From assembly GCF_030247195.1 (NCBI RefSeq), contig NC_080672.1:28155906-28219905 (forward strand): DNA of 64,000 nucleotides. The letters run 5' to 3'. The translations under genes were made by a program, and so were the position numbers. Position 1 is the first letter of the stretch. Every line of letters begins with the position of its first letter. Under the pieces are notes generated by a model, which worked only from the letters and a program-made list of their open reading frames with translations, ran no database searches and was not told where the DNA came from. Positions 1 through 11,971 of the stretch are shown in pieces. Source of the DNA: Topomyia yanbarensis. Its lineage: Eukaryota > Arthropoda > Insecta > Diptera > Culicidae.

Positions 1-515
1 AATTCGTAAGATTTGTTTGAAATTCACTGAAGATTTTCTTAAATTTTTGATTTGCCTGAAGCAGAAGGAAATGTTTTTTTGTATATTTTATTCGTGTAAT
101 AATAACAGTACAATTTATCAAACTGTGGGAATGAACCGAAATTTGGTGGGTTATAAAAGCAGAAGTTCCCGGCACGATAACAATTCTTCTCGGATAAATG
201 CAGAATTTCAATTTAGTTTTTATTCTTTTCACTTTTTGGTCATTAATGAACTTCAAAAACCCCAAAAACGGATATTTATATATATTTGTAAATGTATGAT
301 TTTAAATTAAAATAATGTTGGCATGTGAGCTAAAGGGCATAAGAATCGCGGGTTTTGACGACACAAGATAGGTCTTACTGAGCCAGGAAAAATTTCTTGA
401 ACCACACTAATATGGTGGATACAATTTTTTAATCACGCTCACAAGGTCCCCAAACGAGGTATTGAGAAAATACTCATTTAGGTGCGTTTTTCAGCTCTAT
501 AAGTACCACCAGCAG
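1..515. other. AT-rich sequence without a recognised gene
   Basis: I see no gene here. The short open frame at 17-310 (97 codons) has no recognisable domain, its composition follows the AT-rich DNA, and it has no splice context or neighbours that would support it. The last 8 bases (508-515) form one side of a possible target-site duplication of the foldback element that follows. Confidence 0.5.
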
Positions 516-1810
516 GGCAGCCCTAAGTTTGCGCCGCTAAAACAACGAAAATGATCCATAAAAAATTGAAAAACGATCCATAAAAAAGTTGTTTATGTTC
601 CATAAAACAAAACTGAAAATCCATAAAACAGTGTGAATGATCTATAAAAAAGGGTGATTTGATCCATAGATTATGTAATATTGAACCATAAAATGGTCGC
701 AAAAGAGCACTAAAATAGTAATAAAAGAGCAATTAAAATGAACCAATGCCCCATAAAAATATTGGAAATGTTCCATAAAATGATACATTTTGCGCCATAA
801 GTTAACCGACATTGATCCATAGAATATTAACAATGTACATTAAAACACGTCGATATGTTCCATAATATCGACAAAAGTGTTCCACGGTATTACAAAATGG
901 AGCAATAAAATGTCAGAAAAAGTTCCATAAATTTGATGAAAATGTTTGCTAAATAATTTTTCTTGGTCCATAGAAGATGTACTCATACCAGCCTGTATCA
1001 GTGGTCTAAAAACTCTCAGCGCTCTAATATCATAAATACCCTGACGTTTAAAGAGTTGCCATAATGATTTCAGGTTAGCTAAGGTCAGTTAGCTGACTAG
1101 TGGGATACGGAAGCTGAAGTTTAACTATAATGTATGCATTGTTTGTTGTAGTTTGACATTACAACCAAATGCAATAAACTTTATTATTAGTTCGAATAGC
1201 AAAAATTTCGCATGAATTCATTAAATTTATTTTTTTTAGTGCATAAGCACATATTAATGGGTCGTTTTACATTTTCTTTTCTTATGGATCCTTTTGTAAA
1301 TATTCATGAACCATAATTTAACGTTCGATATATAAATCATTTCTAATGTTCATTTTTGCATCTTCTATGGACCAAGAAAAATTATTTAGCAAACATTTTC
1401 ATCAAATTTATGGAACTTTTTCTGACATTTTATTGCTCCATTTTGTAATACCGTGGAACATTTTTGTCGATATTATGGAACATATCGACGTGTTTTAATG
1501 TACAATGTTAATATTCTATGGATCAATGTCAGTTAATTTATGGCCCAAAATGTATCTTTTATGGAACATTTCCAACATTTTTATGGGGCATTGGTTCATT
1601 TTAATTGCTCTTTTATTACTATTTTAGTGCACTTTATGGTTCAATTTTACATAATCTATGGATCAAATCACCTTTTTTTATGGATCATTCACACTGTTTT
1701 ATGGATATTCAGTTTTGTTTTATGGAACATGAACAACTTTTTTATGGATCGTTTTACAATTCTTTATGGATTATTTTAAATATTTTATATGCAAAAGTAC
1801 ATTTTCCCCT
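516..1810. mobile_element. Foldback-like element with long inverted-repeat arms
   Basis: The left arm (about 537-979) and the right arm (about 1359-1786) are inverted copies of each other over about 430 bp, separated by about 380 bp of unrelated sequence. Both arms are built from irregular short units containing TCCATAAAA (TTTTATGGA on the right), spaced about 20-40 bp apart, which is the architecture of foldback elements. The left arm carries a small insertion near 692-705 relative to the right. The 8-mer ACCAGCAG flanks the region at 508-515 and 1811-1818 and may be a target-site duplication, although the outermost 20 bases pair poorly. Open frames in the arms (642-833 minus, 1540-1779 plus) are matching translations of the repeat and carry no transposase motif. 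The element is therefore probably non-autonomous. Confidence 0.75.
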
Positions 1811-1818
1811 ACCAGCAG

Positions 1819-2676
1819 CCTCCATCGAAGTCGCTAGTCTTGCGAATCTCGCTCATTCCATTCTAAGCATTGTATCTCCTAGAATGTGTGGGACTCAGCA
1901 CTCACATTTTATGTACATAATGTTTGAAGATCGTTCATCAAAAATCGTTTTATCACCGCTCTAGATATTAACCATCAAAATTGCTTTAAATCTTCTTTGA
2001 TGTTCGAAAAATGTCCCGAATTTTTGCAATTTTCCTTAAAGTTAGTAAGATTTGGGACAAGCTTGAAGAGTGTTTCGTGAAATACACTTGGCATTTTTTT
2101 TTAAGTTTGATAGAATTTTATAAAATTTGCAAACGCCCCCTGATGTTTGAAAGATTTTTCATAAATTTTTAAAATATTCTTGAATTCTTGAATTCTTGAA
2201 TCTTCGCGAACTTTCCAGAGCTTCTTAAGATTATACTTAATATCGTAGGATTTTCTTGAAGCAGCTTGACTGAATCACCGATAGCCGTTAACAAAATCTA
2301 CTAAAACTGTAATAATATTTCTAAATGTTAAGTTTGCAGAATTTTCCGAGGTTGGTCAAATATATGTGAAAATCGTTTTCTATAGAAATTGCTAGTATAG
2401 AAAGTCTTTGAAGTTTGAAGTATTTCTTAAATTCCATACGACCTTCGGAGATCATGCTTAAAGTTTATTGAGATACTCTGAAATTTGACAAAACCAAACT
2501 ATAACTAATGAGTGTCGTACAATTATATCAAGTATTAAAGATCTCCTTGTAAGTCAGCAATGTCTCTGAGTAACACACAACTACTCTTAAGTATGCAGAA
2601 ACCCATAGAATTTCCATGAAATTTGTCCTACTTCGTTGATGTTTGCAAAATCAAATTAAAAAAATTTCGATGGCAG
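1819..2676. other. AT-rich intergenic sequence, nothing recognised
   Basis: Low-complexity AT-rich sequence with repeated TTCTTGAA-type words, for example tandem TTCTTGAA at about 2174-2203. Similar words occur at 1-60, so this may be an old degenerate repeat. There is no open frame of interest and no RNA gene signature. Confidence 0.4.
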
Positions 2677-2746
2677 GCGTACGTACTATCGAGGAAAAAT
2701 GTACGTACTATCGAGGGTATGTACTAACGAGGGTACGTACTATCGA
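2677..2746. repeat. Four-copy tandem repeat, unit GTACGTACTATCGAGG
   Basis: Four imperfect copies of a 16-20 bp unit with the core GTACGTACTATCGAGG follow one another. One copy reads GTATGTACTAACGAGGG and one has extra A residues. The core contains overlapping GTAC and ACGT palindromes. I do not recognise a function, and it may be the edge of a decayed transposon. Confidence 0.7.
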
Positions 2747-5700
2747 GGTATACCTGTAGTTCATAAAATCAAAATATTCTACCTATTTTTTCGTCAACTA
2801 TTTCACGAAATTCGGAGTTTTATTCGTGAATCCGTTCAATTCTCGTGAAATGATTCACAAAGTCATCAAATATTACTAATGTATTCGTGAACTGGTTCAT
2901 GATTTCTCATATATTAGTTACGATCCAATATCCGTGCTCGCATCCGTTTTTCTCTTATATATCTAAAGAAGGTTTTTGAAGTTGTGCAGTTCCTGAACTG
3001 AGCCCTTCGAATATCAATTTTAAAAGTATCCAAAACAAATTATGAAATTGAAAAATTTGTCCTCCAAAATCAGGAAGCTTTAGATAAAAATAAAACAATC
3101 AACAACCAATCGAAATCTAACAATAGAAATTTCGAAGAATCTGGTTGATTAATAAAAAAAAATTATGCTGGCTATTCTTATAGCTTAGAGAGTTTTCCCC
3201 TTATTTTTTTAAAGATGTGGACATGATTTTGTTTATTCAATCTATTAATTTGACAACGTATGATACGTTAGGCTGAAGGTATCGTCTTGTACGACCTACG
3301 ATATTTAAAGTAAATGAGTTCAAACGTTTTCAATAATTAAAGTTTTAACATTTTCAATAATTTTCAAAAAAAATCGACCATATGAAGTCCAGCAGCTTAT
3401 TTGTGCGACCAAACAAAACCTCACAACCCTTCTGCACTGCTACCGAAAAAAGCGATCCAACCCCGATCAAGGGCAGAGCGCTTTCAACCCGATTGCGCAT
3501 TAGCGACCGACCGACCGTCAGACCGTTTTCAGCGACCGGCATTAGAAATGAATGTCATTGTCAAGTTTAACGAGCCGGCCGGCATAGACCGCTGAAACCT
3601 CATTTCTCCCTTTCGCGGCCGGATGTGCGCTGCCCGGCAAAGCAAAAGGTACCCTATTCCCCTTTTGCGCTATGCCGTGGAGTTAGCCGGTGCGTGTCGC
3701 GTATTCGCCGCCGCCATCTTGTTGCTTCGCGTGCAGAAATTTAGCTGGCCGCGCGCGGAAGCATCGTCCACCGTTTCGCCGATGTGTGTTGGCATACATA
3801 TTATAGTAGGATGATGATGATGACTACCTACATATTTTCGGGTTTCACTTACCACCCGCTCTGCTGCCCAGCAGCAGCGGTCGTTCGGTGCACAGAGGGT
3901 ATGAATGGGTGTGCGTGTATCACCCAATTATTTGGCTTCGCGCGAAGGGGACGGACGATCTTTGGATGTGGAGCTGATGATGGCTGATTGCACGACTACT
4001 TAGATTAGCGTGGTACATACGCTGTGGGCAAAGGCGCGACACGCGCGCCGGTTACCCCCTTTCCAAACCCATTCATAGATGCGTGTTGGTTGATTTTTTT
4101 GGGGTGGTATGCAACCACACCGTCGCCACCCGCTTAGGTTGGATTGGTGCGTCGATATATAGTGGGAAGCGAATATTAGTAGCTGCTTTATGATTCTATA
4201 GGATCGACAATGAGTAGTTATATTTCGAAAAAGAGAGAGAAAGTCCAAGATTGTATTTTTTCTCCGGACTACACACTAGTACGGCTCAATACCGCCCACC
4301 GATTGAACCGGTTGGAAAATTTCCAGAAGTGTGGTGATTTTAAATTCTCTGTCGTGTACCAGTTCGGTTTCAATTCAAATCGAATTACGGAAGAGGAAAA
4401 GTGTGCCCTGGTGAGAAACATTCGCAGGCTGCTGCCGTTCTGCTTGTGGCCCTTCGGGTGCAAAGGATTATCCCTGCAGGTGCGACGAAGGTGTGCTACC
4501 TCGACGAATCACATGCAGTTCTTGCTACATCGAGTACCAACCAAACACATGCACAGAACACATATGCAACCGAGGTGGGTTCCCCCCGGTTTCCTGGGTT
4601 AGGATACAACCTTTGCCGAAACAAAAAATGATTGTGTGGAAGATTGTGGCTAGTTTGTGCAGAGTCGCTCTGGCCCGGGTATCAATGTGTTGGAGTGGAA
4701 CCTTCTGTTTGTGATTTTTTTTCGTTATATTTTTTCATCAGCAATACCAACGTGGGGCTGCAGTAGAAGAGCTCTGTTGGCTACCAGCGCTGATGTTCAT
4801 TTGGGTATCCCGAGGGGTTCGGTGAGGAAAGACCCGATTGGGGATACAGGAGCGGTTCGAAGGAACCGGTACCAAATACACTCTCACATTTACACCATCG
4901 GGCCATTTTAAGTTATTCGCGAAATCAAACCGGGTACTCGTGTTTTCCATACTGAGTTCAATAGTTTGATTATTTTTTGGGTTAAAATAGCCAAACCTTT
5001 TGATCGATTCCTTCGCTTTGGAACGTCCGTGATCGTCGTTATCAAAAACAATCGGTTGTTTCGGTGCATCGCTGCAAATCATTTCCGTAGTTCCTATTCC
5101 TAGAATGAATTCCTATAGTGCTGCAACAGGTACGTGGTCGACTACATTTCTGTGCCTACTTGGTTGACGTTCTCTGTGAGCTTTACCTGCGAAGACAACC
5201 GCACTTTTCCTTCCGTGCAGAATAGTTACGCAAAGTGGTGGGTCTGTAGACAAAATAAATACCCGCCCGCACAAAAATTAACTGAATTGAGTAAGTGATC
5301 ATGACCGTTTTGTTACACATTTTAGTGGAAGGTTTTCCACGAAAAAAGAGCAATCCCTCATGTCATCCCTCGTCATCGTCATCGATCATCACTACACTTC
5401 TTACCTCCCCCTGCTGCCCCTATTGCCTAGCATAGCATAGTATATGATTACTACACGCATCATCACAACGCAGGCGGCCAACCAACCCTGAAGTGTGCGA
5501 GAAATCTGTGATAATAATGCATCGATTCGGGTGCGTGACCGCGATTACGGCAGAACCGACGACGACGGCGATGACGGTCTGACGATGAGTAAGTCACTCG
5601 TACTCGTCTCACTCGACATCCCATCCTCCTGTAATTGAGCCGGCTTTCTAAAATTCTGTGAGCTGAGCTGCTCCACTTGCCTCCGCCGTCTGTGACATTG

Positions 5701-6150
5701 CTTTGCATGCATTGATGAGTACGGCGACAGCGACGATAATCACGCGCTTGGTAATATGGCCGACCGTCACCAACACCACCCGAGGTAGCAGTAGCAGCAG
5801 TAGGCTAAGCTTCATTACAGAGGGGGACGTCGTATCTATTTACTTCGGTGCGATGGTAGTGGTGCTATTTTGCGTACTTGTAGTGCGAATGAACACGATT
5901 TGATTGGTATGGGTAGTGAGATGACGGTGAGCTGCCAACACAGTGTAGCGGTGAGCTCGGGCTGGAGTAGGATTTTGGTAGGCTTTCCTCAGGGAAGTGA
6001 GCTGTCGCGAGCAGTGAACATTGGAAGGGTGACGGATTCATTCGATTAGAGCGCTACAAATTTGTGAGATGGCGATGAATTTATGCAGTTAGTTTGTGTT
6101 TGTGTTCGAACGAGTGTAGGCTGTAATGAATTGGGCAGCTTGTGAAGGTG
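2747..6150. other. Unassigned sequence; 3.4-6.1 kb is unusually GC-rich for the window
   Basis: From about 3440 to 6100 the sequence is markedly richer in GC and CpG than its surroundings and free of obvious transposon signatures. It could therefore be conserved noncoding, promoter or 5' UTR sequence of a gene outside the window. A match to the YY1/Pho-type core GCCGCCATCTTG lies near 3710-3721. Open frames of 60-130 codons on both strands overlap each other and show no recognisable domains, so I do not call genes. The stretch 2747-3440 is plain AT-rich sequence. Confidence 0.35.
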
Positions 6151-7397
6151 TTAACGTTCGATATTTGTAAACAACTGACCCAAAATGTTCTGAATTTAGG
6201 CGGAATGTCTGCCGTGTCATTGCGGGTATACCCGAAGAGACTGAAGTTAAAGTGCATTACCCAAACTGAGTAGTGTTTGCAGTGAACTTCGATCTATTTA
6301 AATTAAACGATTTTTCGAAGACGTTTTAAATATGTTTGGTACCATAAGAAGGGGCAAAGGGTTATTTATTACACGGAGAGATTCATCACAATTTTAACTT
6401 TTAAATTCTTATTACTTTTTTATTATTTTTTTTTTCAATTTTTTTCAATTTTAACTAATTGCAATTTTACAAACTTAATTTGTGGGAAAAAACTAATTGG
6501 TCACTGTTGGTTTTGCTCTCCGTGATAATATCAAAATAATGAAATTATTATTTTTGGATCAATACATGCAATGCTGTCAGTCTCAACCGAGACACAATCG
6601 TTTCAGCTAATTCATATTCACCACATCGAATTGTTGATTGGAACAAGTTATTTTAAAAAATAACATGTTAAATGCTCCACGTAGCACGAAAATTCAGCTC
6701 GTAATCGAAAATCTTAATTTATTTCTTGTTCGTTAGTAACAATTTAACAAATCAATCGCAACATGGATTTGTTGTTTGAATGCCCCTAAATACCACCAAA
6801 ATGTTGGTTGAGGTCACTTTTTCAACGATTAATTTGGTGAAATTATAGATGCTGTCATTTTTAGCGTAACCGCATTCCATGTTTTCTCAACCAGTGATGC
6901 CAAAATTTCATTTTCAACTGGATTCTGACAGGTATTTTGGATAGTTATTTGAAAAAGTATCAGTTTTCTTCATACTAACTGGTTTTTAACCAAAGTAATA
7001 TTTTAACAAACAATTGGCACATGTTCTACTGGTTTAACAAATTTGTTTAATTTTGAATACGTTCCATCAAACTTTTTTGGATACAAAAGTCTTCAAGTCT
7101 AATGCGTTTATAATATTTTTTTTAAATTTATTATTGCTATAGTCAAACAACAGCCATAAAATAACATTTAACATTTTTGCTTTATGAATATTCTACTGAA
7201 ACCTACGGTGATTTAGAATTTTTTTTAGATTAAGAAATTGATTTACATCCAGCAAATATTTTTCTAAGCATTCGCATAGATTTTGTAAATAAAACAAAGC
7301 TGCAAGATTGATATGTTTCACAGATAGCAATTGCTACTTGTTGAAAGTTGTGATAGATTGTCGAAATTTGGAAAATAATTTTTGAGGAAACCATAAT
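6151..7397. other. AT-rich intergenic sequence, nothing recognised
   Basis: Long T-rich and A-rich runs (for example around 6410-6450) and no credible open frame. I see no transposon ends that I can pair with confidence. Confidence 0.4.
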
Positions 7398-7790
7398 ACA
7401 CGATTTTATCAGCATCCGATTTTATCAGCCCCCGATTTTATCAGCTTTTTGATCCGATTTTGTAAGCCTTATATGAAAATTGATAGTTGGTAGTTTGATG
7501 GGCTCTAGCAGACGAACCAAGTTGATTTCGAGTAAATCCTTTCTTGAGCATATTTTTTTATCTTAGAGATCTGATATTTGCAAAAATAAAAATTTAAATT
7601 TTTTTTTTAAATTTTGCGCTGTCAGACCCCCTTAAGGGAAATTTAAACTAGATAAACAGAAAGGTTATGAGGCTATATCTAGAGACAAAAGAAAAATGTT
7701 CTAAGCTTCAATTTATTAAAAAGATAAAAATATATGACCCGATTTTGTCAATGTCCCCGTTTTATCAGCCTAAAAATCACCAAGGGGCTG
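7398..7790. repeat. Repeat region with CCGATTTTATCAGC units at both ends
   Basis: Three near-identical units of about 16-17 bp with the core CCGATTTTATCAGC stand at 7399-7465. Two diverged units in the same orientation (CCCGATTTTGTC and CCCCGTTTTATCAGCC) stand at 7738-7770. The sequence between them is AT-rich and noncoding. The arrangement suggests the edges of a small dispersed element, but the units are direct rather than inverted, so the class is unclear. Confidence 0.5.
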
Positions 7791-8252
7791 ACACAAACTG
7801 GTCTTTACTGTATAACCTAACCTTTCAGTAGTATACCGGGGACTATACTAGCCCAATTGCCGTTTAGCTGTCCGGTAATCCTGGCACCATGCTGATTAGC
7901 CCGTTGACGATAGGCTCTAATCTGCTTCATTCTATAAATATTAGCTTCCATAAGTTAGCGGTTTACTAACTTTCTTTTCACATTTTAACCGTTTACCCTG
8001 TCTCCTCATCATCGTGTTCTTTGCTCTCGATTCACCCAGAAACATTTCCGGGGCTGTTGGTTGGGGAAACAGTATGCTGCCTTACCAGAACTGGGATACT
8101 CAGCCTCATGATTGGGTTGCCGTCTAGCATATAACTCATTTCTCCTTCAAGCGCACGTTTTTTATTAAACACTGTTTTGAGTCGCTAACATGAAGAACAG
8201 ACGCTCTTCAGGTATATTGTTTTCTGTCACTGTTACTAATGCAAGAGTCATA
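7791..8252. other. No recognised feature
   Basis: This sequence lies downstream, on the minus strand, of the LINE gag-like relic at 8253-8690 and may be a further decayed part of it. I cannot identify any domain in it. Confidence 0.3.
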
Positions 8253-8690
8253 CTAATGACTCTCTGCGAAATTGTCACACCAAGCCTTATTGCTACTATG
8301 CTTCATTTGCTTGTATTTAGTGCAATGCATGACGCGCGGTACAAATGGCCGAACAGGTAGGCGATCCTTGTCGAAGAAGACGTAATTAAATGCAAAGCAT
8401 TCCTTTCCAACGGTACCCGATACAAGTTTTAAGCGACACACAATTTAGTTCCATCCACTACGATTGCCATTCATAATCTTCGCTCACTGGAGCAAGCCAA
8501 CTCTATGCTTCACTAGATCTACGTATGGACAACTCGAATCGGTGACCACACCGTCGATCTCAACTTTGCGAGTAGGCATGTAAACGCGGTAGTCCTTCAG
8601 GAAAAGTTTGTCGCCAGTAATGTCATTTGCTTGCTTTAGACAGAATGTGAAAATTCTGAGCTTATCGCGGCGAATTTCCAAATATCTGTC
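8253..8690 (-). pseudogene. Decayed LINE ORF1 (gag-like, zinc-knuckle) fragment
   Basis: Minus-strand translation of 8681-8484 contains the string RKVEIDGVVTD, and 8441-8253 contains DRLPVRPFVPRVMHC. Both resemble the C-terminal part of gag-like ORF1 proteins of Jockey-type non-LTR elements, which package the element RNA and end in CCHC zinc knuckles. The knuckle region here has lost several cysteines: the expected CxxC has become CTKY. The two segments lie in different frames with stops between them, so the copy is dead. No matching reverse transcriptase lies directly downstream. The family assignment is by eye and could be wrong at clade level. Confidence 0.5.
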
Positions 8691-10275
8691 ACGATTGGAT
8701 ATTTCTACGTCAGTTTTTTGAATTTATAATAATTAGTGAATTATTCTCGACCTGATAGAAGATCAGGTCCAACCGAGCTCAATCTGTATGATTTTAAACG
8801 GGATGTCGGAGTCTTTAATAGCGAATCTTGTTCGACATCCATTTTACCATCAGCTGGGTCTTGAAAGGAGAGTTCATTCATACACGAGCCAGAACCCGAC
8901 GTGAAATGAACACTTCAAGAATACGAAAAAAAGACGGGAGATGCAATAAATAGAAAGACAAGTCAGAAGTGGTGCAAACATGTTGTCATTTATCTTATTT
9001 TCTTGTCAACTGGCATGAAGAATTTGTAAAAACCTTGATCAGCAACAGATCATTAAAGCTCCTTCGTTTCATTCGCATGCGCAAAAACATGGGTGAAAGA
9101 GTACAGGGTCCGGCACTCGACAGTTCGGAGTATTATTTATCAGCTCACAAAAGCAATGGAGGTGATCATCAAAAGACTGCAACGTCACGTGAGATGGTAT
9201 GAAAAATGAAGCAGCGACTTGAACGAAATCCACGACGAAATGTCTATCAAATTGCAGGTTGCTTTGAAATCGTGAGCAGACAAAAATTTCGGTCACAGAC
9301 AATGGACGTTTTCACAAGACTCGGCACCATCTCACCAAGCGCAAGTGAACCAAGAATGGCTGAAAACCAAGGTTCTGAGCTCCATTACGACAACACAATA
9401 GCTCTTGTATTCATCAGACGCGAATCCAATGATTTATTCAAAGTAAAAAAATCAGCAGCCTCGAGGTGCTGAAGAAAGCGATTGTCCAGGAGTGAGCGAA
9501 AACACCGGCAAGTCACAAGCTTGCAACCCGAAAACAGGCAAATCACTCTAATGTTGAAACCTCTACAATCGAAACAAAAAGGGTGCCATTTCGATATACA
9601 CACTAAATTATTTTTCGAGGGTCTATTTCAAAAAGAAAGCTACAATAAACAAGAAAGGGGAGTAAAACGGCCACGCTACGGCCCTGTGCCAAGGTACCCT
9701 GTCTCATCCATCCTAAATCCAGCCCAATAAAGGAGTGATGTGATCCGTTCTCAGCAATGGTAGGATGAAGGGCTTTCCATTTGAAACAGCCTACTAAGTT
9801 TGATAGGCATTTAGCGCCACATCAGTATATGGTGTCGTCTCATATCTAATGTTGTCCGATTGGAGTACGCAGGCCCACAGGTCCACCACAAGGATAATAT
9901 TTCTTCGCATAAAATAGTCTAGCGATTGTATTCACTGGGTTTCTGTCAAACGAATCTGTGACACAGGAAGTATGAATGTATTACGTTTGCGCTTAATTAA
10001 CGAGTAGTATTAGTAGGTTTAGAAAGTTATGCGGATATTCGCTGCTTATATCAATTGACTTATGGTCTAAAAAACGAAATCCGTATATTTAATTGACCCG
10101 GTCTCCCCTACCTTGCCAGCGGATCAACCATACAATTAATTATTTGAATTGTGGAATTTTCGTTTCGATTTCGTCTCATCAGTATCCGATCCTAATAGTG
10201 ACAGGCCTAAGCCAGCCTCACTAGTAGAACCATTTTGCCGTTTGGACTCACTGACCCTTGGCCCTTCTTTATTAT
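8691..10275. other. Unassigned; three successive plus-strand open frames with no domain
   Basis: Plus-strand open frames at 8969-9202, 9206-9472 and 9482-9730 succeed one another in different frames. Their translations are rich in Arg, Lys and Ser (for example KQKGCHFDIH and VKRPRYGPVPRYP). This could be a frameshifted transposon ORF, but I recognise no domain. The part from 9730 to 10275 contains nothing I can name. Confidence 0.3.
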
Positions 10276-11084
10276 CCCTAGAACGTTGCACTTGCGTTTT
10301 CCACCCTAGAACGTTGCACTGGGGTACAAATGTACCCCACGCGTTTGATCACAATTTTTGCAGGTAAAAATGCAAACAAACAAAATGTATGATACATCAT
10401 TTTCTTCGTTTTTTTAATTGCAAAAACAGCTGTGTAAGTGAGAGTACAGATTTTTTTGAATCAATGATGCATAAATTGGTTTAAACAAAAAAAACTGAAA
10501 AAATCGCGGTCTTGACTTTATTCACAAAAATTACTATAACTATGCGAATTTTCAACCGATTTGAAAAAAAAATCAAATGATTCTAAAATTTGAAAGAATA
10601 GTCTAGAGACGGTTTAAAGTGGAATTTCGATATTTTGAAAAAGTGCAATTGTTTGGGAGAGAGTTTAAGAATAGGGTTATGGAAAATACCACGAAATGGG
10701 GTGGAAATTTAAATGAAAAAAATATTTCTGACCAGTAATACATTGGTAACACGTAACGTTACTGTTACAGCAGTTACTGTGCGCAAATTATACCTGCGAG
10801 CCATTGTTTTGAAAAACTGTGAAAAATAAACCATAAAAATCAGCAAAAATTAGAACATTTTTTTCTACTTTAAAATTAAATTATACTAATTGAATAAATG
10901 ATTAAAAACGAATTCTAAATTGATGAAATTGAATAAATGATTAAAACGAACTCTAAATGATTAAAAATGAACTCTAAATTGAGTTATGATTAGGGTCCCA
11001 GGTCGGTAAATGCCGCGTTCTCGTCTTCATACGGCTCCAAAGAAGGTGTGGGGTACATTTGTACCCCAGTGCAACGTTCTAGGG
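10276..11084. mobile_element. piggyBac-like MITE with perfect 37-bp inverted ends
   Basis: Positions 10304-10340 and 11048-11084 are perfect inverted repeats of 37 bp beginning CCCTAGAACGTTGCACT. Each end also contains its own palindrome, GGGGTACAAATGTACCCC. The right end is followed by TTAA (11085-11088), and CCCTAGAA next to TTAA is the terminal pattern of piggyBac-type elements. An extra copy of the first 17 bases lies 28 bp further out at 10276-10292, preceded by TTAT, which looks like a mutated TTAA. The interior (about 700 bp) is AT-rich with no transposase open frame, so the element would depend on a transposase made elsewhere. Confidence 0.75.
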
Positions 11085-11088
11085 TTAA

Positions 11089-11971
11089 AACAAATGTCAA
11101 TGTAAATTTCGAGCCGATTTTTTATTTCGACTATCAAACACGACTAACGCTGTGTGACTCATACTTATTGTTTCGAATTATTTTGATGTCTCCCTTTGAA
11201 AACGATTTTTTTTCCTACTGGAGCTGTTAAGCTAGGCTCTCGGAAGGGTTTCTCGTCAAAATCACTCACTACAATTACAGACAAGACGGGAAATGTCACC
11301 CACTATAGTACTGCTTAAGGCTAATTACAGCGGGCCGTGATTCCGAATGTGATATTCATTGTACGGTTCAGATATGTGCAGGCGCAGGGACTTCGCGATC
11401 GCGCTTATCATCACGAAGGGCTCGAGCGTTTGTACGTTATCGTGTTCGATCGCGTGTGCGTTTGCACGTCGCGTGTGCTAACCAAGACGGCGAATGTTTT
11501 GAGGTTTGTTTAAAAAATGAGTGAAGCCAACATATGCTGGCTTCTAGACTCGGCTAGTTGCCAAAAAATGACAGCGAATGCGCTTTAAGCAGCGTCCATA
11601 TTGCAACGAGCCAATGTTGTTAACTCGTGTTGAAACTTGTCGAATGTAAACAAACTTAATTTTGATGCGTTCAACTGGGTCTCAGGTGGTAAAAGCGTTC
11701 GAATTTTATGGGGAAAAGGGATGCCAAAAAAGCATGGTTTTTCATATATTGTTAGTAATTAATCATTTTCCATGCCAATTTCAAACGATATTGTACTGTT
11801 CATGTAAACAGACCTTAAGCATATGAAACATAGCTAGCGCTTCTGGCCTTTGGTGGTAGCATCAGGCAACACACGGTATTCGCGGGGCTGGTGCTAACGT
11901 GTATGTAACTTCGCGTGTATAAGTTCTATTGTATATAACCGTGTATCATTTGTGTTCGTTCATTCTAGGAA
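11089..11971. other. Unassigned; CpG-rich block at about 11.33-11.95 kb
   Basis: Between about 11380 and 11500 there is a dense block of CpG words (TTCGCGATCGCGC, CGCGTGTGCG). A second block at 11860-11960 carries TTCGCGTGTATAAG and TATATAACCGTG. This could be a promoter or LTR-like sequence of a retroelement or a host promoter. No paired LTR and no coding sequence was found. Confidence 0.3.
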
